42,065 nucleotides of DNA from Clostridia bacterium (GTDB lineage: Bacteria; Bacillota; Clostridia; Oscillospirales; Acutalibacteraceae): the NCBI GenBank assembly GCA_017466365.1, contig JAFTUG010000003.1, positions 1-42,065 of the forward strand. Direction: 5' to 3'. Positions 25,889 to 34,606 of the stretch are shown here, piece by piece. The translations under genes were made by a program, and so were the position numbers. Below the pieces are notes generated by a model, which was given only the letters and a program-made list of their open reading frames with translations, was not told the origin of the DNA and did not search any database. The number at the start of each line of letters is the position of its first letter. Position 1 is the first letter of the stretch.

Positions 25889-25917
25889 ATTATAACTTCG
25901 CATTTGCGAATTGTCAA
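25889..25917 (-). promoter_or_regulatory. Consensus promoter with operator-like palindrome, start of the island operon
   Basis: On the minus strand TTGACA (25912-25917), 17 nt, TATAAT (25889-25894). The spacer holds a perfect 6+2+6 palindrome TTCGCAAATGCGAA (25897-25910), an ideal place for a repressor to block RNA polymerase. The ATG lies about 37 nt beyond the -10. Confidence 0.9.
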
Positions 25918-25941
25918 CGATTATGATTACAGAGCATTTAT

Positions 25942-25973
25942 TTAATAATCTTTTGAATTCAAAAGATTATTAA
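25942..25973. repeat. 32-bp perfect AT-rich palindrome
   Basis: Each arm is 16 nt (TTAATAATCTTTTGAA and its complement) with no loop, centred on GAATTC. It lies 25 bp upstream of the island promoter -35 and 6 bp past the BspA terminator hairpin. It may be an operator, a terminator-like element or an insertion scar. Confidence 0.6.
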
Positions 25974-25979
25974 GGCAAA

Positions 25980-26006
25980 CCCCCGTACAGACGAACTGTA
26001 CGGGGG
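25980..26006 (-). terminator. Terminator hairpin of the BspA-like gene
   Basis: Perfect 11-bp stem CCCCCGTACAG / CTGTACGGGGG, loop of five, beginning 9 nt after the stop. The T-run behind it is weak (GTTTGCCTT), so some read-through into the island is possible. Confidence 0.75.
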
Positions 26007-26015
26007 TAATTATTC

Positions 26016-29000
26016 TCAAAAACTGCCTTTAAAAATTGACTGAATTACGGTTCTGTTCATTCCGAAAAGGTTTTTGAAGAATGAGATTATCTTTTGGAAG
26101 AAACCTGCTTTCGATGTTATTGTTTGCTCCGAAGAAATCTCTCGTCCTAAACCGTTTTTTATAGGAACACCGTTTCTATCAACAACAACGGCTTTAACCG
26201 TTGCAGTTCCGCTTGAAACAGAGGTCACTTTACAGATTTTTCCGTCTGCACTTTGATTCAATTCTACTCCCTTGCCTGAAACAACTTCCCATTTAATATA
26301 TGCGCCTTCCGGTAAAGCCAAATCATTTGTGCTTAACAAGAGAGAATCGCCATAGTTGACAGAGGCAGAATTGTTAAGATTATTTATGGTAAAGTTATCC
26401 ATAAAATCCATTTCGCCGCTTGCGATAATAAACAGGCTGAAATCATCTGTTGTAAATTTTATATATCCGTTTTCAACGGTTATTGAAAGCTTTTCGTGTT
26501 TATTATCATCGCCGACATGATATACGGATATTTTTTCTTGATCCCAGCCTTCCGGTACGGGGATATATACTGTTACAGGATAATTCAAATCAGCTTTTTC
26601 ACCGTTCTGAATAATGGAAATATCAAAAACATCACAATGTACATCAGGGTTATGGATCGATTTCACATAATCAACCTCGTCGCCCGATGTTATGGTAACC
26701 GAATGAAATATCACATTGTCCTTCAGTATTTCAGACTTTGCTTTTACTCCGTTTGAGATTCTTTCTCCGTTGTTTTGTATTTGATAAACATAAACAGACC
26801 TGTAATCCACATACTCATTCATAAGTGCGATTTGTGAACAGAGTTTCGCCACTTTTATGGGTGCATAATAGCAATTGTTTATTATATCATCAACACAACT
26901 GCCCCATGTAACGCTGAAAAGTACATTGTAGATATCTTTTTCAAAATAGCCTTTGGCTACATCAATAATGCAGTCAATAATGGGTTTACCGGCGGCAATA
27001 AACAGCTTTCCTGTGTATTCAAGCAGTTCATCCGCAAATCCCGAAGCGATTTCTGTAGTGAGCTTGAACTCTTCTTTTAAGAATTTCTGACGGATTTTGT
27101 CAATAAACTCTATATATGTTTTTTGTTCTTCGGATAAAACCTTTTCTGCCATTTCTTGGGTTATTTCCGATTCTTTGGGTTTCAGCTTTTTGGCAACGCT
27201 TGATACAACTTCAAAGCCGAGATTGCTGATGTTATAAATAGCGCATGAGTCAGAAACAAGGATGCTTTTTGTTATTGTGAAATATCCGTTTGCGGGAACA
27301 TAAACCGAAACAGAGGTTTTTTCTGTCTGGGTACTGCCTTTATATTCGTTAACATCAAGATAATCACCGATATGCCACAGCATTTTCATTGCAGTTTCCG
27401 TATGTTCAAATATATTTGACGGATAGTCGCCGTCAAATTTATCAATCATAACAGACTCAATTCTTTCTCCGCTTGATGTGTAAACATCCACTGCACCTAT
27501 ACAGCAATCAACATTATATACGTCAAAGCTATACTCTGCACTGCCGTCATCATTTTCTGTTACATCAAAGTCGTCGATAAACATGCCGTCAACATAAAGC
27601 GGATTTCCGTCATAAAACTGCTCTAAATCCGTAGAATAATACACTGTTTTTTCTGTGGTTACGGTAATCGGAACAGAACAGCTTACGTTATCGTAGGTTG
27701 CGGTGATGTTCAGCGGAGTTGCGCCCTGTTTTTTTCCTCGGATGATAACACGGGTATTCTCTGACTGCTTTACAACTTCTGCAATTTCCGCAACGCTGCC
27801 GTCGGCAATGCTGAAAGTGATTCCTTCCTGTTTGCAAGGCTCTCCGTCGCGTGACAGCACAACCTTTATTTCAATTTCTTCGTCGGGAGCTATATTCACC
27901 ATAGGCTCGGATGAATAAACATCGATGTATGCTCCCTCCTTGACAGACGGAGAAATATAAGAGAACGTAAAATCATCTTTATCTGTAAAACCGTTAAATT
28001 TTAATGACAAATCTGTTTTTGATTTTATAACTCCCGAAGAAAGATAAATATAGTATTTTTCGCCCGGCTCAATACGCTTGAATGCTCCTCTGATAAGTAA
28101 ACAGTTATCCTGCACTTCCGGCATAGAGCTAATGGACATGCCCTTGAAAACATCATAGGTTGAAAACACGGTTTCATCCGTATCATAATTTCGTATTGCA
28201 AGCTCTCCGTAGCCTGCTGATTCCGGACCAAAGTTTCCGATAATATTCTGATTAAATCTTAACACTAAATCGTCATCATACGATACAGCAGTTGCTTTAT
28301 CGGCAGGGGAAGAATGGATAAGCTTTAAAGTGTTTGTGTTTTCCTGATTATTGTTCTCATCATCGACGCCGGAATCGATTGAGTGGCTTCCGTCGCAAAG
28401 CCTGAATTCAATACCGTTTGCTTCAGCATATTGTTTTGCGTAACAGTTTTCGGTTGTTGAACAGATATAAGCGGAGGTTTCTGATAGTATTTCTTTTTCA
28501 ATAGAAGTGACACTTGCAGGAATGTGGACATATTCAAGACCGGTGCACCCTTTAAAAACTCTCGGGCCTAAATTTTTCACACTGTCCGGAATAGTTACAC
28601 CTTTAAGTGCGGTGCAATTTCTGAATGCACAGTTGCTTATACTTTTTACATTGTTGCCGATTGTTATGTCTGTAAGACCTGTGCAGTCGCTAAACACACC
28701 CTCACTTATACTTGTCATGCTGTCAGGAATTTTTATATTTTTAATACTGACACAACCATCAAATGCATTATCAGCTATATGCACGTTTTCAGGGATGTCA
28801 ATATTGGTAAGGGATTTGCAACCAAAAAACGCACGTTTTCCGATATAAGAAACGCTGTCGGGAATTGTTATAGTTTTAAGAGAAGCACACTCATTAAATG
28901 CACAATCACCTATGGTTGTTACTGTGTCGGGAATGATGATGCTGGTTAATCCGTTGCAAGACTCAAACGCATTATCCCCTATACTTGTTACACTGTCAGG

Positions 29001-30896
29001 GATTGTTATACTTGTAAGACCTGAACAAGAAGAGAACGCCCCATGACCAATGCTTGTTACGCTGTCGGGAATAGTCACACTTGTAAGACCCGAACAAGAA
29101 GAGAACGCCCCGGGTCCTATGCTTGTTACACTGTCAGGTATTATAACACTTGTGAGATTCCTGCAATTTTTAAACGCATAATGCGGTATAGCGGTTACAC
29201 CTTCCGGTATAACCAGCTCTCCTTCTAAAATCGTTCCGTCAATATATAAATAAGAAGCATTATACATCGGATTTGAGGATATAAAACCACCCGATAATAT
29301 GTAATATAAGTATCGGCAGGCAAAATCTATAGAACACCAACCTTCAATATCTCCGTTGTAATTAACACTTTTCAGCAGAGTGTAATCATCATTATAAAAT
29401 GCCATTTCTCCTATACTTGTTACACTATCGGGAATGGTTATGCTTGTGATGTCGCAACCGTAAAATGCATAAGCTGGTATGGATGTTACACCATCAGGTA
29501 TGATAAGATCTCCCTCTAAAAGTTTTCCGCCGACATGTAGATTATCTGTGTAATACGTTGGATTTGAGTGGCCTGAGAATCCGCCGGCAAAATCTATAGA
29601 ACACCATCCTGCGATATCTCCGTTATAATAAACATCTGTATTTCTTCCCCTAAAAGCACATATACCTATATTTGCTACACTGTCGGGAATTGTTACACTT
29701 ACAAGATTCTTAGAACTGTAAAATGCATAATTAGCAATAGTTGCAGTTCCGTCTTTTATTCTATAAGACTCACCCTCAAAATTCGTTGCATCGATAAGAT
29801 TTTTACCAATGTAAAGAACGCCGTTCTCCCAATTGTTCGTATTATTATAGTAAGCAGTACCGAGAAATGAATTTTGACCGATAATTTTTACACTGTCAGG
29901 AATTTTTATGTTTGCTAGGTTTTTAGAACTGTTAAATGCCCCATCCGCAATGGTTAGTGTTCCATATTTAATCTCATATATCTCATTTAGGTTGCTGCTT
30001 GTTTCTATAAGATGTCTACCGATATACAGAGCTTCATCATCCCAATTATTTTTATCACGAGAATAGCCGGTCAACTCAAATGAGTTATTACCAATACTTA
30101 TTAAACTGTCAGGAAGTGTTATATCCGTCAAGTTGTGACAAAGTTCAAAAGCGCATTTGTCTATTGTAATCACACTATCGGGAATTTTTATGCTTAATAA
30201 GCTACCGCAAGAATAAAATGCATATTCGCCGATACTTTCCACACCGTCAGGAACTGTTATATTTGAAATCATATCACAATTTCTGAATGCACTGTTCCCG
30301 ATGTTTTCAACACCGTGAGGCATATTAAAGTATAAGAGCTTATTGCAGCTTTCAAATGCACTGTCACCTATAATTTTTAAACTGTCAGGAATTATAATAT
30401 CCGTGAGTTCTGTGCAGCCGTAAAAAGCATGACTTCCTATAACTGTTACTCCGTTTCCGAGTGTTGCAATTTTTAGTCCTGTGCATTTGTAAAATGCAGC
30501 CATACCTATACTTGTCACGCTGTCAGGGATTGTTACACTTGTAATTTCGGTACACTCGGAAAATGAAGAATCGCCTATGACTGACACAGGATAACCGTCA
30601 AGGGTTTCCGGAATAAAAACATCTCCCTTAACTGAAGATTTATCCACAGAAACAATTCTTACCGTACCGCTATTATAATGGATAGAATAAGTATAGTGCC
30701 CTGATTTATATTCGGTATCACTTGCCTCTGCCTTTGTTGCAAAGCCATCAAAAAATTCCGACACAGAATCTGCAAGCTTCCTGAATCCTCCGAATTCGGG
30801 CAAATCGAGATCCGCAATACCCGACAGCGGCGCACAGCAAAGAATCGTTGCCGCCGCAAGAATAATTGCCAATGATTTTTTTAATGTTTTCAGCAA
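26016..30896 (-). CDS. Large BspA-like leucine-rich-repeat surface protein
   Basis: 1626 residues. The start is a TTG at 30896 placed nine nt behind GAGGAG; no in-frame ATG fits better. A signal peptide (MLKTLKKSLAIILAAATILC) is followed by about two dozen LRR_5 repeats (about residues 90-830) of the type SVTIPDSVTSIGxxAFxxCxxL, some interrupted by YNGDIxGWCSIDFA inserts. After a linker there is an SbsA-type Ig-like domain (LIHSSPADKATAVSYDDDL, near 857), a Big_2-like domain (about 995-1090), a long helical region (about 1220-1380), and a C-terminal YGD Ig-like segment ending in FFQKIISFFKNLFG. No LPxTG sorting signal was seen. BspA-type proteins act as adhesins or host-binding proteins in oral and gut bacteria. 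It is divergent from an XRE gene. Confidence 0.9.
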   Translation of the reverse strand: MLKTLKKSLAIILAAATILCCAPLSGIADLDLPEFGGFRKLADSVSEFFDGFATKAEASDTEYKSGHYTYSIHYNSGTVRIVSVDKSSVKGDVFIPETLDGYPVSVIGDSSFSECTEITSVTIPDSVTSIGMAAFYKCTGLKIATLGNGVTVIGSHAFYGCTELTDIIIPDSLKIIGDSAFESCNKLLYFNMPHGVENIGNSAFRNCDMISNITVPDGVESIGEYAFYSCGSLLSIKIPDSVITIDKCAFELCHNLTDITLPDSLISIGNNSFELTGYSRDKNNWDDEALYIGRHLIETSSNLNEIYEIKYGTLTIADGAFNSSKNLANIKIPDSVKIIGQNSFLGTAYYNNTNNWENGVLYIGKNLIDATNFEGESYRIKDGTATIANYAFYSSKNLVSVTIPDSVANIGICAFRGRNTDVYYNGDIAGWCSIDFAGGFSGHSNPTYYTDNLHVGGKLLEGDLIIPDGVTSIPAYAFYGCDITSITIPDSVTSIGEMAFYNDDYTLLKSVNYNGDIEGWCSIDFACRYLYYILSGGFISSNPMYNASYLYIDGTILEGELVIPEGVTAIPHYAFKNCRNLTSVIIPDSVTSIGPGAFSSCSGLTSVTIPDSVTSIGHGAFSSCSGLTSITIPDSVTSIGDNAFESCNGLTSIIIPDTVTTIGDCAFNECASLKTITIPDSVSYIGKRAFFGCKSLTNIDIPENVHIADNAFDGCVSIKNIKIPDSMTSISEGVFSDCTGLTDITIGNNVKSISNCAFRNCTALKGVTIPDSVKNLGPRVFKGCTGLEYVHIPASVTSIEKEILSETSAYICSTTENCYAKQYAEANGIEFRLCDGSHSIDSGVDDENNNQENTNTLKLIHSSPADKATAVSYDDDLVLRFNQNIIGNFGPESAGYGELAIRNYDTDETVFSTYDVFKGMSISSMPEVQDNCLLIRGAFKRIEPGEKYYIYLSSGVIKSKTDLSLKFNGFTDKDDFTFSYISPSVKEGAYIDVYSSEPMVNIAPDEEIEIKVVLSRDGEPCKQEGITFSIADGSVAEIAEVVKQSENTRVIIRGKKQGATPLNITATYDNVSCSVPITVTTEKTVYYSTDLEQFYDGNPLYVDGMFIDDFDVTENDDGSAEYSFDVYNVDCCIGAVDVYTSSGERIESVMIDKFDGDYPSNIFEHTETAMKMLWHIGDYLDVNEYKGSTQTEKTSVSVYVPANGYFTITKSILVSDSCAIYNISNLGFEVVSSVAKKLKPKESEITQEMAEKVLSEEQKTYIEFIDKIRQKFLKEEFKLTTEIASGFADELLEYTGKLFIAAGKPIIDCIIDVAKGYFEKDIYNVLFSVTWGSCVDDIINNCYYAPIKVAKLCSQIALMNEYVDYRSVYVYQIQNNGERISNGVKAKSEILKDNVIFHSVTITSGDEVDYVKSIHNPDVHCDVFDISIIQNGEKADLNYPVTVYIPVPEGWDQEKISVYHVGDDNKHEKLSITVENGYIKFTTDDFSLFIIASGEMDFMDNFTINNLNNSASVNYGDSLLLSTNDLALPEGAYIKWEVVSGKGVELNQSADGKICKVTSVSSGTATVKAVVVDRNGVPIKNGLGREISSEQTITSKAGFFQKIISFFKNLFGMNRTVIQSIFKGSF

Positions 30897-30966
30897 TTTC
30901 CATCTCTCCTCTTAATACATATTCAGAAAATAAACAATAGAGTATATATTGTTAAAAATTCGGTTA

Positions 30967-30995
30967 ATTATAACACATTTGTGTTCAATTAACAA
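30967..30995 (-). promoter_or_regulatory. Promoter of the BspA-like gene with palindromic operator
   Basis: On the minus strand TTGTTA (30990-30995), 17 nt, TATAAT (30967-30972). A perfect 6+2+6 palindrome AACACAAATGTGTT (30972-30985) lies between and touches the -10. It shares the CRCAAATGYG core with the palindrome in the island promoter. Confidence 0.7.
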
Positions 30996-31054
30996 CATAT
31001 GTATTCATATTTTTGAAGATTTCCCTTTACAATTTTTTTAAGGGAGATGTTTAT

Positions 31055-31282
31055 ATGTTAAACGGAATAAAAGTCGGCGGAGCAATACAAAAAGCAAGAG
31101 AAGATAAAAAAACTTTCGCAGGAGGTTGTAAGCGGTCTTGCCGGAATAGGCGCACACACTTAAGTGCAATAGAAAGAGGCGAACGAAAACCGACTCTTGA
31201 AACCTTTTTCAAAATTGCCGATGCAATGAGCATGAAACCGAGTGAGTTAATGACAAAAATTGAAAATGAAATTTGCAAATAG
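31055..31282 (+). CDS. XRE-family regulator with two offsetting frameshifts (probably non-functional)
   Basis: 75 residues; ATG at 31055 with AAGGGAG upstream. The ends match XRE domains well (GGAIQKAREDKK and THLSAIERGERKPTLETFFK, then IADAMSMKPSELM). Between them the residues TFAGGCKRSCRNR do not. Reading the +1 frame over the same bases gives LSQEVVSGLAGIG, exactly the expected helices 2 and 3. An extra A in the seven-A run at 31106-31112 and a lost base near 31149-31152 explain this; together they restore the frame. The product would therefore lack a proper DNA-recognition element. It could be true decay, or two sequencing errors over an intact gene. It sits divergent from the BspA-like gene and at the edge of the mobile-element remnant. 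Confidence 0.75.
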   Translation: MLNGIKVGGAIQKAREDKKTFAGGCKRSCRNRRTHLSAIERGERKPTLETFFKIADAMSMKPSELMTKIENEICK

Positions 31283-31339
31283 AAAGTTGTAAGCAGAAAA
31301 ATTCAAGTCCGTTTTATGGTACATCACAAATGCTAAAAT

Positions 31340-31374
31340 AAACCCGAAGCAACAATAAAGGTTGTTTCGGGTTT
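31340..31374 (+). terminator. Terminator-like hairpin after the XRE gene
   Basis: 14-bp stem AAACCCGAAGCAAC / GTTGTTTCGGGTTT with one G-T pair and loop AATAAAG, followed by a T/C-rich run. Confidence 0.75.
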
Positions 31375-31391
31375 ACTCTCTTTCTTTATCC

Positions 31392-31415
31392 GAGGGGCTG
31401 TTTCTGCAGCCCCTC
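31392..31415. terminator. Second hairpin, possibly bidirectional terminator
   Basis: Perfect 9-bp GC-rich stem GAGGGGCTG / CAGCCCCTC with loop TTTCTG, followed by AAAATTTAT. T-rich sequence lies on the left for minus-strand transcripts. Confidence 0.6.
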
Positions 31416-31650
31416 AAAATTTATATTCTGCAACGCATGATCTAAAAGCAAAAATAAAACTATCAAAAAATAAAATGATTTTTCTTGCATAACACGAAGC
31501 TGTGACACATGTCGGTCAGAAATATGGTCGTCTCACTTGCTTGGAGCGCATCGTGATACTCCCTATTTCTTTCTGCTCAAGCACCGCCTTTATCTTCCGC
31601 AGGAAGCGGCGGCACTTGAGCCGGTTAACAGCCGCAACACATTGTTAATG
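31416..31650 (+). pseudogene. Remnant region with a possible HNH/AP2-type phage gene scrap
   Basis: No intact gene. In the plus frame around 31506-31562 a short stretch reads HVGQKYGRLTCLERI, similar to the V(G)xxFGRLTVLER motif near the start of phage HNH/AP2-domain proteins, then runs into a stop. An imperfect inverted repeat follows (CTCAAGCACCGCC at about 31577 with GGCGGCACTTGAG at about 31610). The match is short and could be chance. Confidence 0.3.
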
Positions 31651-33227
31651 TTACGGTGTCAAAGAACCAAATCCTGCTGAAAACATAAGAAAAAAGCAGC
31701 TCATGCTTTGCATGAACTGCTCTTTTTCTGGCGCCCCTGAGCATTCTATAATCGAACCGTTTATCTCTTCCAGAGTTACGGTTTCTGTTTTCTCGTCTGC
31801 GTTATATGTTATCACTAATTTGTCATCAAAAATATATACCGAATTGACGAATGTTTCTATCAGTATTTTTCTGTGAGCGAGTTTTGCCATATCAAGACTT
31901 CTGAATTTTGTCAAATAGAATCTTATAAATTCTTCGCTCAATTTCGGCTTTATCATCTTTTCTTCAGCTATCAGAATTTCAAGATGTTCTTTTCTGCTTT
32001 CAAGTTCTTCCAATCGCTCTTTTGTCGATTTTGTAAGTATCCCCTGCTGTATTGCATTCAGCAAATTATCAATTGAATTTTCGGTATCCGCAAGTTCACG
32101 TTCATAATACGGAAGTTCCGAGCTGTCTTTTTCCTGCAAGGCAAGAAGTTTCTTTACGATATCATCAATAACCTCATCATTATTGAGCATTGCAATCGTT
32201 CTTCTGATTATCAGATCTTCAATCCAATCTTTCTTGACGGATTTCTTTTTGCAATCCCCTTTCAGGTTTTTGATTGTCGTGCATTTGTAATACCTGTGAA
32301 CAGTTCCGTTTCTGCCTTTTCCGCTTTCACCAATCATAAACTTTCCGCAATATCCGCAGAAAAGTTTTGTTGTCAGCAGATAATCGTCTTCCGCTTTTCG
32401 TCGGGCGGGAGCTTTTTATTTACCGCAATTTTATCCTGAACCTGCAAAAATAGTTTCATCGGAACTATCGCCGGGAGTGCATCTGGAATAACCATATCCC
32501 TGAATTTTTCTTCACCGATATACCGTCTGTTTTTAAGCATATGCTCAACTGTGTTGTAGGTCATCGGGTTGCCTCTCGGATTTTTCAACTGATGCTCGTT
32601 CATCCAGTCACGGATTTCTTTCATCGTTGCACCTTCGTTATACATTTCGAATGCTCTGCAAACGAATGGTGCCGTAAGCGGATTGACTTTCAGATGTTGG
32701 TCTTCAACCACATAACCAAACGGAATAGTACCGCCGTTGAATTTGTTTTTGAGAAGATTTTCGGTCATACCTCTGACAACCTTCTCGGACAAATCCGCAG
32801 AATAATATTCTGCATAACCTTCAAGAACCGATTCGAGAATAATGCCCTCTGCACCGTCGGAGATTACTTCGGTTGCAGACACAACCTTGACTCCGTTTTT
32901 CTTGAGCGCCGATTTATATTTTGCGGAGTCGTAACGGTTACGGGCAAACCTGTCGAGTTTCCAGACAAGCACTACATCAAAAAGTTTTTTACCGCTGTCC
33001 TTAATCATATTCTGAAACTCAGGACGGTTATCGGTCTTTGCGGAGAACGCTCTGTCGACTGCTGTAGGATGAAACGCAATTTTCAGAATTTCTTCGACCT
33101 GCTCATCTGTCAGTTCGTTTTAACAGCAGAAAAATTTTAAGCATTTCAGTTTCGACATTTGCTTTCGTTTCACGAAGTTCGTCAATGGATTTTTTCGAGA
33201 TTTTGATTTGACAATATCTATCATCAT
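31651..33227 (-). pseudogene. Serine recombinase remnant, frameshifted and lacking its catalytic N-terminus
   Basis: Joined pieces read as a large serine recombinase. The resolvase core FDVVLVWKLDRFARNRYDSA is followed by the Recombinase domain (NGGTIPFGYVV, MTYNTVEHMLKNRRYIGEE), the zinc-ribbon FCGYCGKFMIGESG ... YYKC, a coiled coil (about 32020-32150) and the usual C-terminal tail. A one-base loss in the five-T run at 32413-32417 splits the gene; correcting it gives NKKAPARRKAEDDYLLTTKL. Upstream, RPEFQNMIKD is present but the usual first 50 residues with the catalytic serine (xxYxRVS) are absent. Unrelated coiled-coil sequence (SIDELRETKANVETEML, NELTDEQVEEIL) takes their place, itself broken near 33118-33121 and 33190-33195. 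It is the scar of an integrated element that can no longer move by its own enzyme. Confidence 0.85.
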
Positions 33228-33248
33228 TTTCTCTTTTGGGGTATAAGA

Positions 33249-33277
33249 AAACCGCTTCACCGAAAGTGAAACGGTTT
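33249..33277 (-). terminator. Terminator of the metF-rrf2 operon
   Basis: 12-bp stem AAACCGCTTCAC / GTGAAACGGTTT (one G-T), loop CGAAA, followed on the minus strand by TTTTCTTAT. It lies 8 nt after the rrf2 stop. Confidence 0.85.
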
Positions 33278-33285
33278 GCAGCAAT

Positions 33286-33684
33286 TCACATCAAATCTTC
33301 GAGTGTGATACTGTCAAAATATTTATTTGCAATATCGTGAAATCCTTTCCACATCGGCAAGGTTTTACATTCCGCAGCACGGTCACATTTTTCTGCGTTG
33401 CATTCAAGGCAGGAAACGGGAGCAAGATCACCTTCGGTTAAACGCAGGATTTCTCCGATTTTGTATTCATTCGGGTTTCGGGTCAGTCTGTATCCTCCGC
33501 CCTTACCGTGAACACCTTCAACAAGACCGTTCTTTGCCAGAACAGGTATTATTCTCTCAAGGTATTTCAATGAAAGCATCTGACGCTCGGCAACAGACTT
33601 CATAGATACATATTCGCCGCCGCAATGTTCAGCCAAATCGATCATTACACGCAGGGCATATCTTCCTCTTGTAGAAACCAGCAT
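33286..33684 (-). CDS. Rrf2 family regulator (IscR/CymR-like)
   Basis: 132 residues; ATG at 33684 with AAGGAG upstream. The Rrf2 winged helix is clear: STRGRYALRVMIDLAEH, the recognition segment KSVAERQMLSLKYLERIIP, and the wing GVHGKGGGYRLTR. The C-terminal cysteines C92, C95, C100 and C106 resemble the iron-sulfur site of IscR rather than CymR, which lacks it. It is co-transcribed with metF (18 nt apart) and lies next to the metY/cysK/iscSU operon. A sensor of iron-sulfur or cysteine status controlling these genes is likely. Operator candidates built from ACCTA/TAGGT occur at the metY promoter, and a related half-site lies at the metF promoter, which would make it autoregulated. Confidence 0.92.
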   Translation of the reverse strand: MLVSTRGRYALRVMIDLAEHCGGEYVSMKSVAERQMLSLKYLERIIPVLAKNGLVEGVHGKGGGYRLTRNPNEYKIGEILRLTEGDLAPVSCLECNAEKCDRAAECKTLPMWKGFHDIANKYFDSITLEDLM

Positions 33685-33702
33685 AATATTTCTCCTTGCA
33701 GT

Positions 33703-34581
33703 TTATTTCCCTAATATGTAAGAGAGATTATTTTGAATTTTTTCGGCTACATCGGGTTTATTCATTGAGTAAACATGAACATTGGTTATGCCGTTGGCAT
33801 AAAGATCAATAATCTGGTCGGTTGCATAAGCTATTCCTGCCTGCTTCATGGCGGCAGGATCAGAGCCGAATTTATCAACAAGACTTTTGAATCTCTGCGG
33901 CATAAATGAACCCGAGAGCTTAACCGACCTTTCAACCTGATTTGCATTGGTTATCGGCATGATTCCGGGAATTACGGGGACGGTTATTCCCGCTTCACGG
34001 ATTTTATACAGAAAAGCATAGAGCAGATTGTTGTCAAAAAACATTTGCGTGGTTAAAAATTCACAGCCTGCATCAACCTTTTCTTTGAGATACCTTATAT
34101 CCTCTTTTTGATTTGAACTTTCAGGATGAATTTCGGGATAACAGGCACCGCCGATGCAAAAATCCGCACCCGATTCTTTAAGTTCTCGCACAAGCTCCAC
34201 TGCATGCTGATAATCCCATCCGCTTCTGTCAGCATTTTCAAGATGAGCAGGAATATCTCCGCGAAGTGCCATTATATTTGTGATTCCTGCAGTCCTGATT
34301 TCTTCAATCTTCCGGTGTACCATCTCTTTAGAAGAAGAAACGCAGGTAAGGTGAGCAAGGGTTGGCACACCGTAAAGCTCCTTGATATTCTTTGCAATAT
34401 CAAGCGTATATTTGCTTGTGCCGCCGCCTGCACCGTATGTAACACTCATAAAAGAGGGCTTAAGCTTTGCAATTTCTTCGGTTGCGGTCTTTACGCTTTC
34501 AAAAGCGGTTTCGGTTTTTGGCGGAAAAACCTCAAATGAAAGCGAAAGCGATTCTTTATTTAACAATTCCGAAATTTTCAT
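33703..34581 (-). CDS. metF: Methylenetetrahydrofolate reductase
   Basis: 292 residues, the length of bacterial single-domain enzymes. Family motifs are present: SLSFEVFPPKTE at the start of the TIM barrel, SVTYGAGGG, THLTCVSSSKEM, IMALRGDIPAH, and EFLTTQMFFDNN. It reduces 5,10-methylene- to 5-methyl-tetrahydrofolate with FAD, supplying methyl groups for methionine synthesis. That suits its place beside metY and cysK. Start: ATG at 34581, AAAAGAG upstream. It forms an operon with rrf2 and has its own promoter in the 60-bp gap after iscU. Confidence 0.95.
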   Translation of the reverse strand: MKISELLNKESLSLSFEVFPPKTETAFESVKTATEEIAKLKPSFMSVTYGAGGGTSKYTLDIAKNIKELYGVPTLAHLTCVSSSKEMVHRKIEEIRTAGITNIMALRGDIPAHLENADRSGWDYQHAVELVRELKESGADFCIGGACYPEIHPESSNQKEDIRYLKEKVDAGCEFLTTQMFFDNNLLYAFLYKIREAGITVPVIPGIMPITNANQVERSVKLSGSFMPQRFKSLVDKFGSDPAAMKQAGIAYATDQIIDLYANGITNVHVYSMNKPDVAEKIQNNLSYILGK

Positions 34582-34606
34582 GAATTCATCTCTTTTGTTA
34601 GTTTTA

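Noticed and set aside
31577-31622. Imperfect inverted repeat as a riboswitch or attachment site
   Set aside because: Single copy, no T-run, no partner repeat and no downstream gene on the relevant strand; probably incidental within decayed DNA.
16184-33227. CRISPR array or Cas genes accompanying the CARF protein
   Set aside because: No regularly spaced short repeats and no Cas10, Csm/Cmr, Cas1 or Cas2 motifs were seen in any frame of the window.
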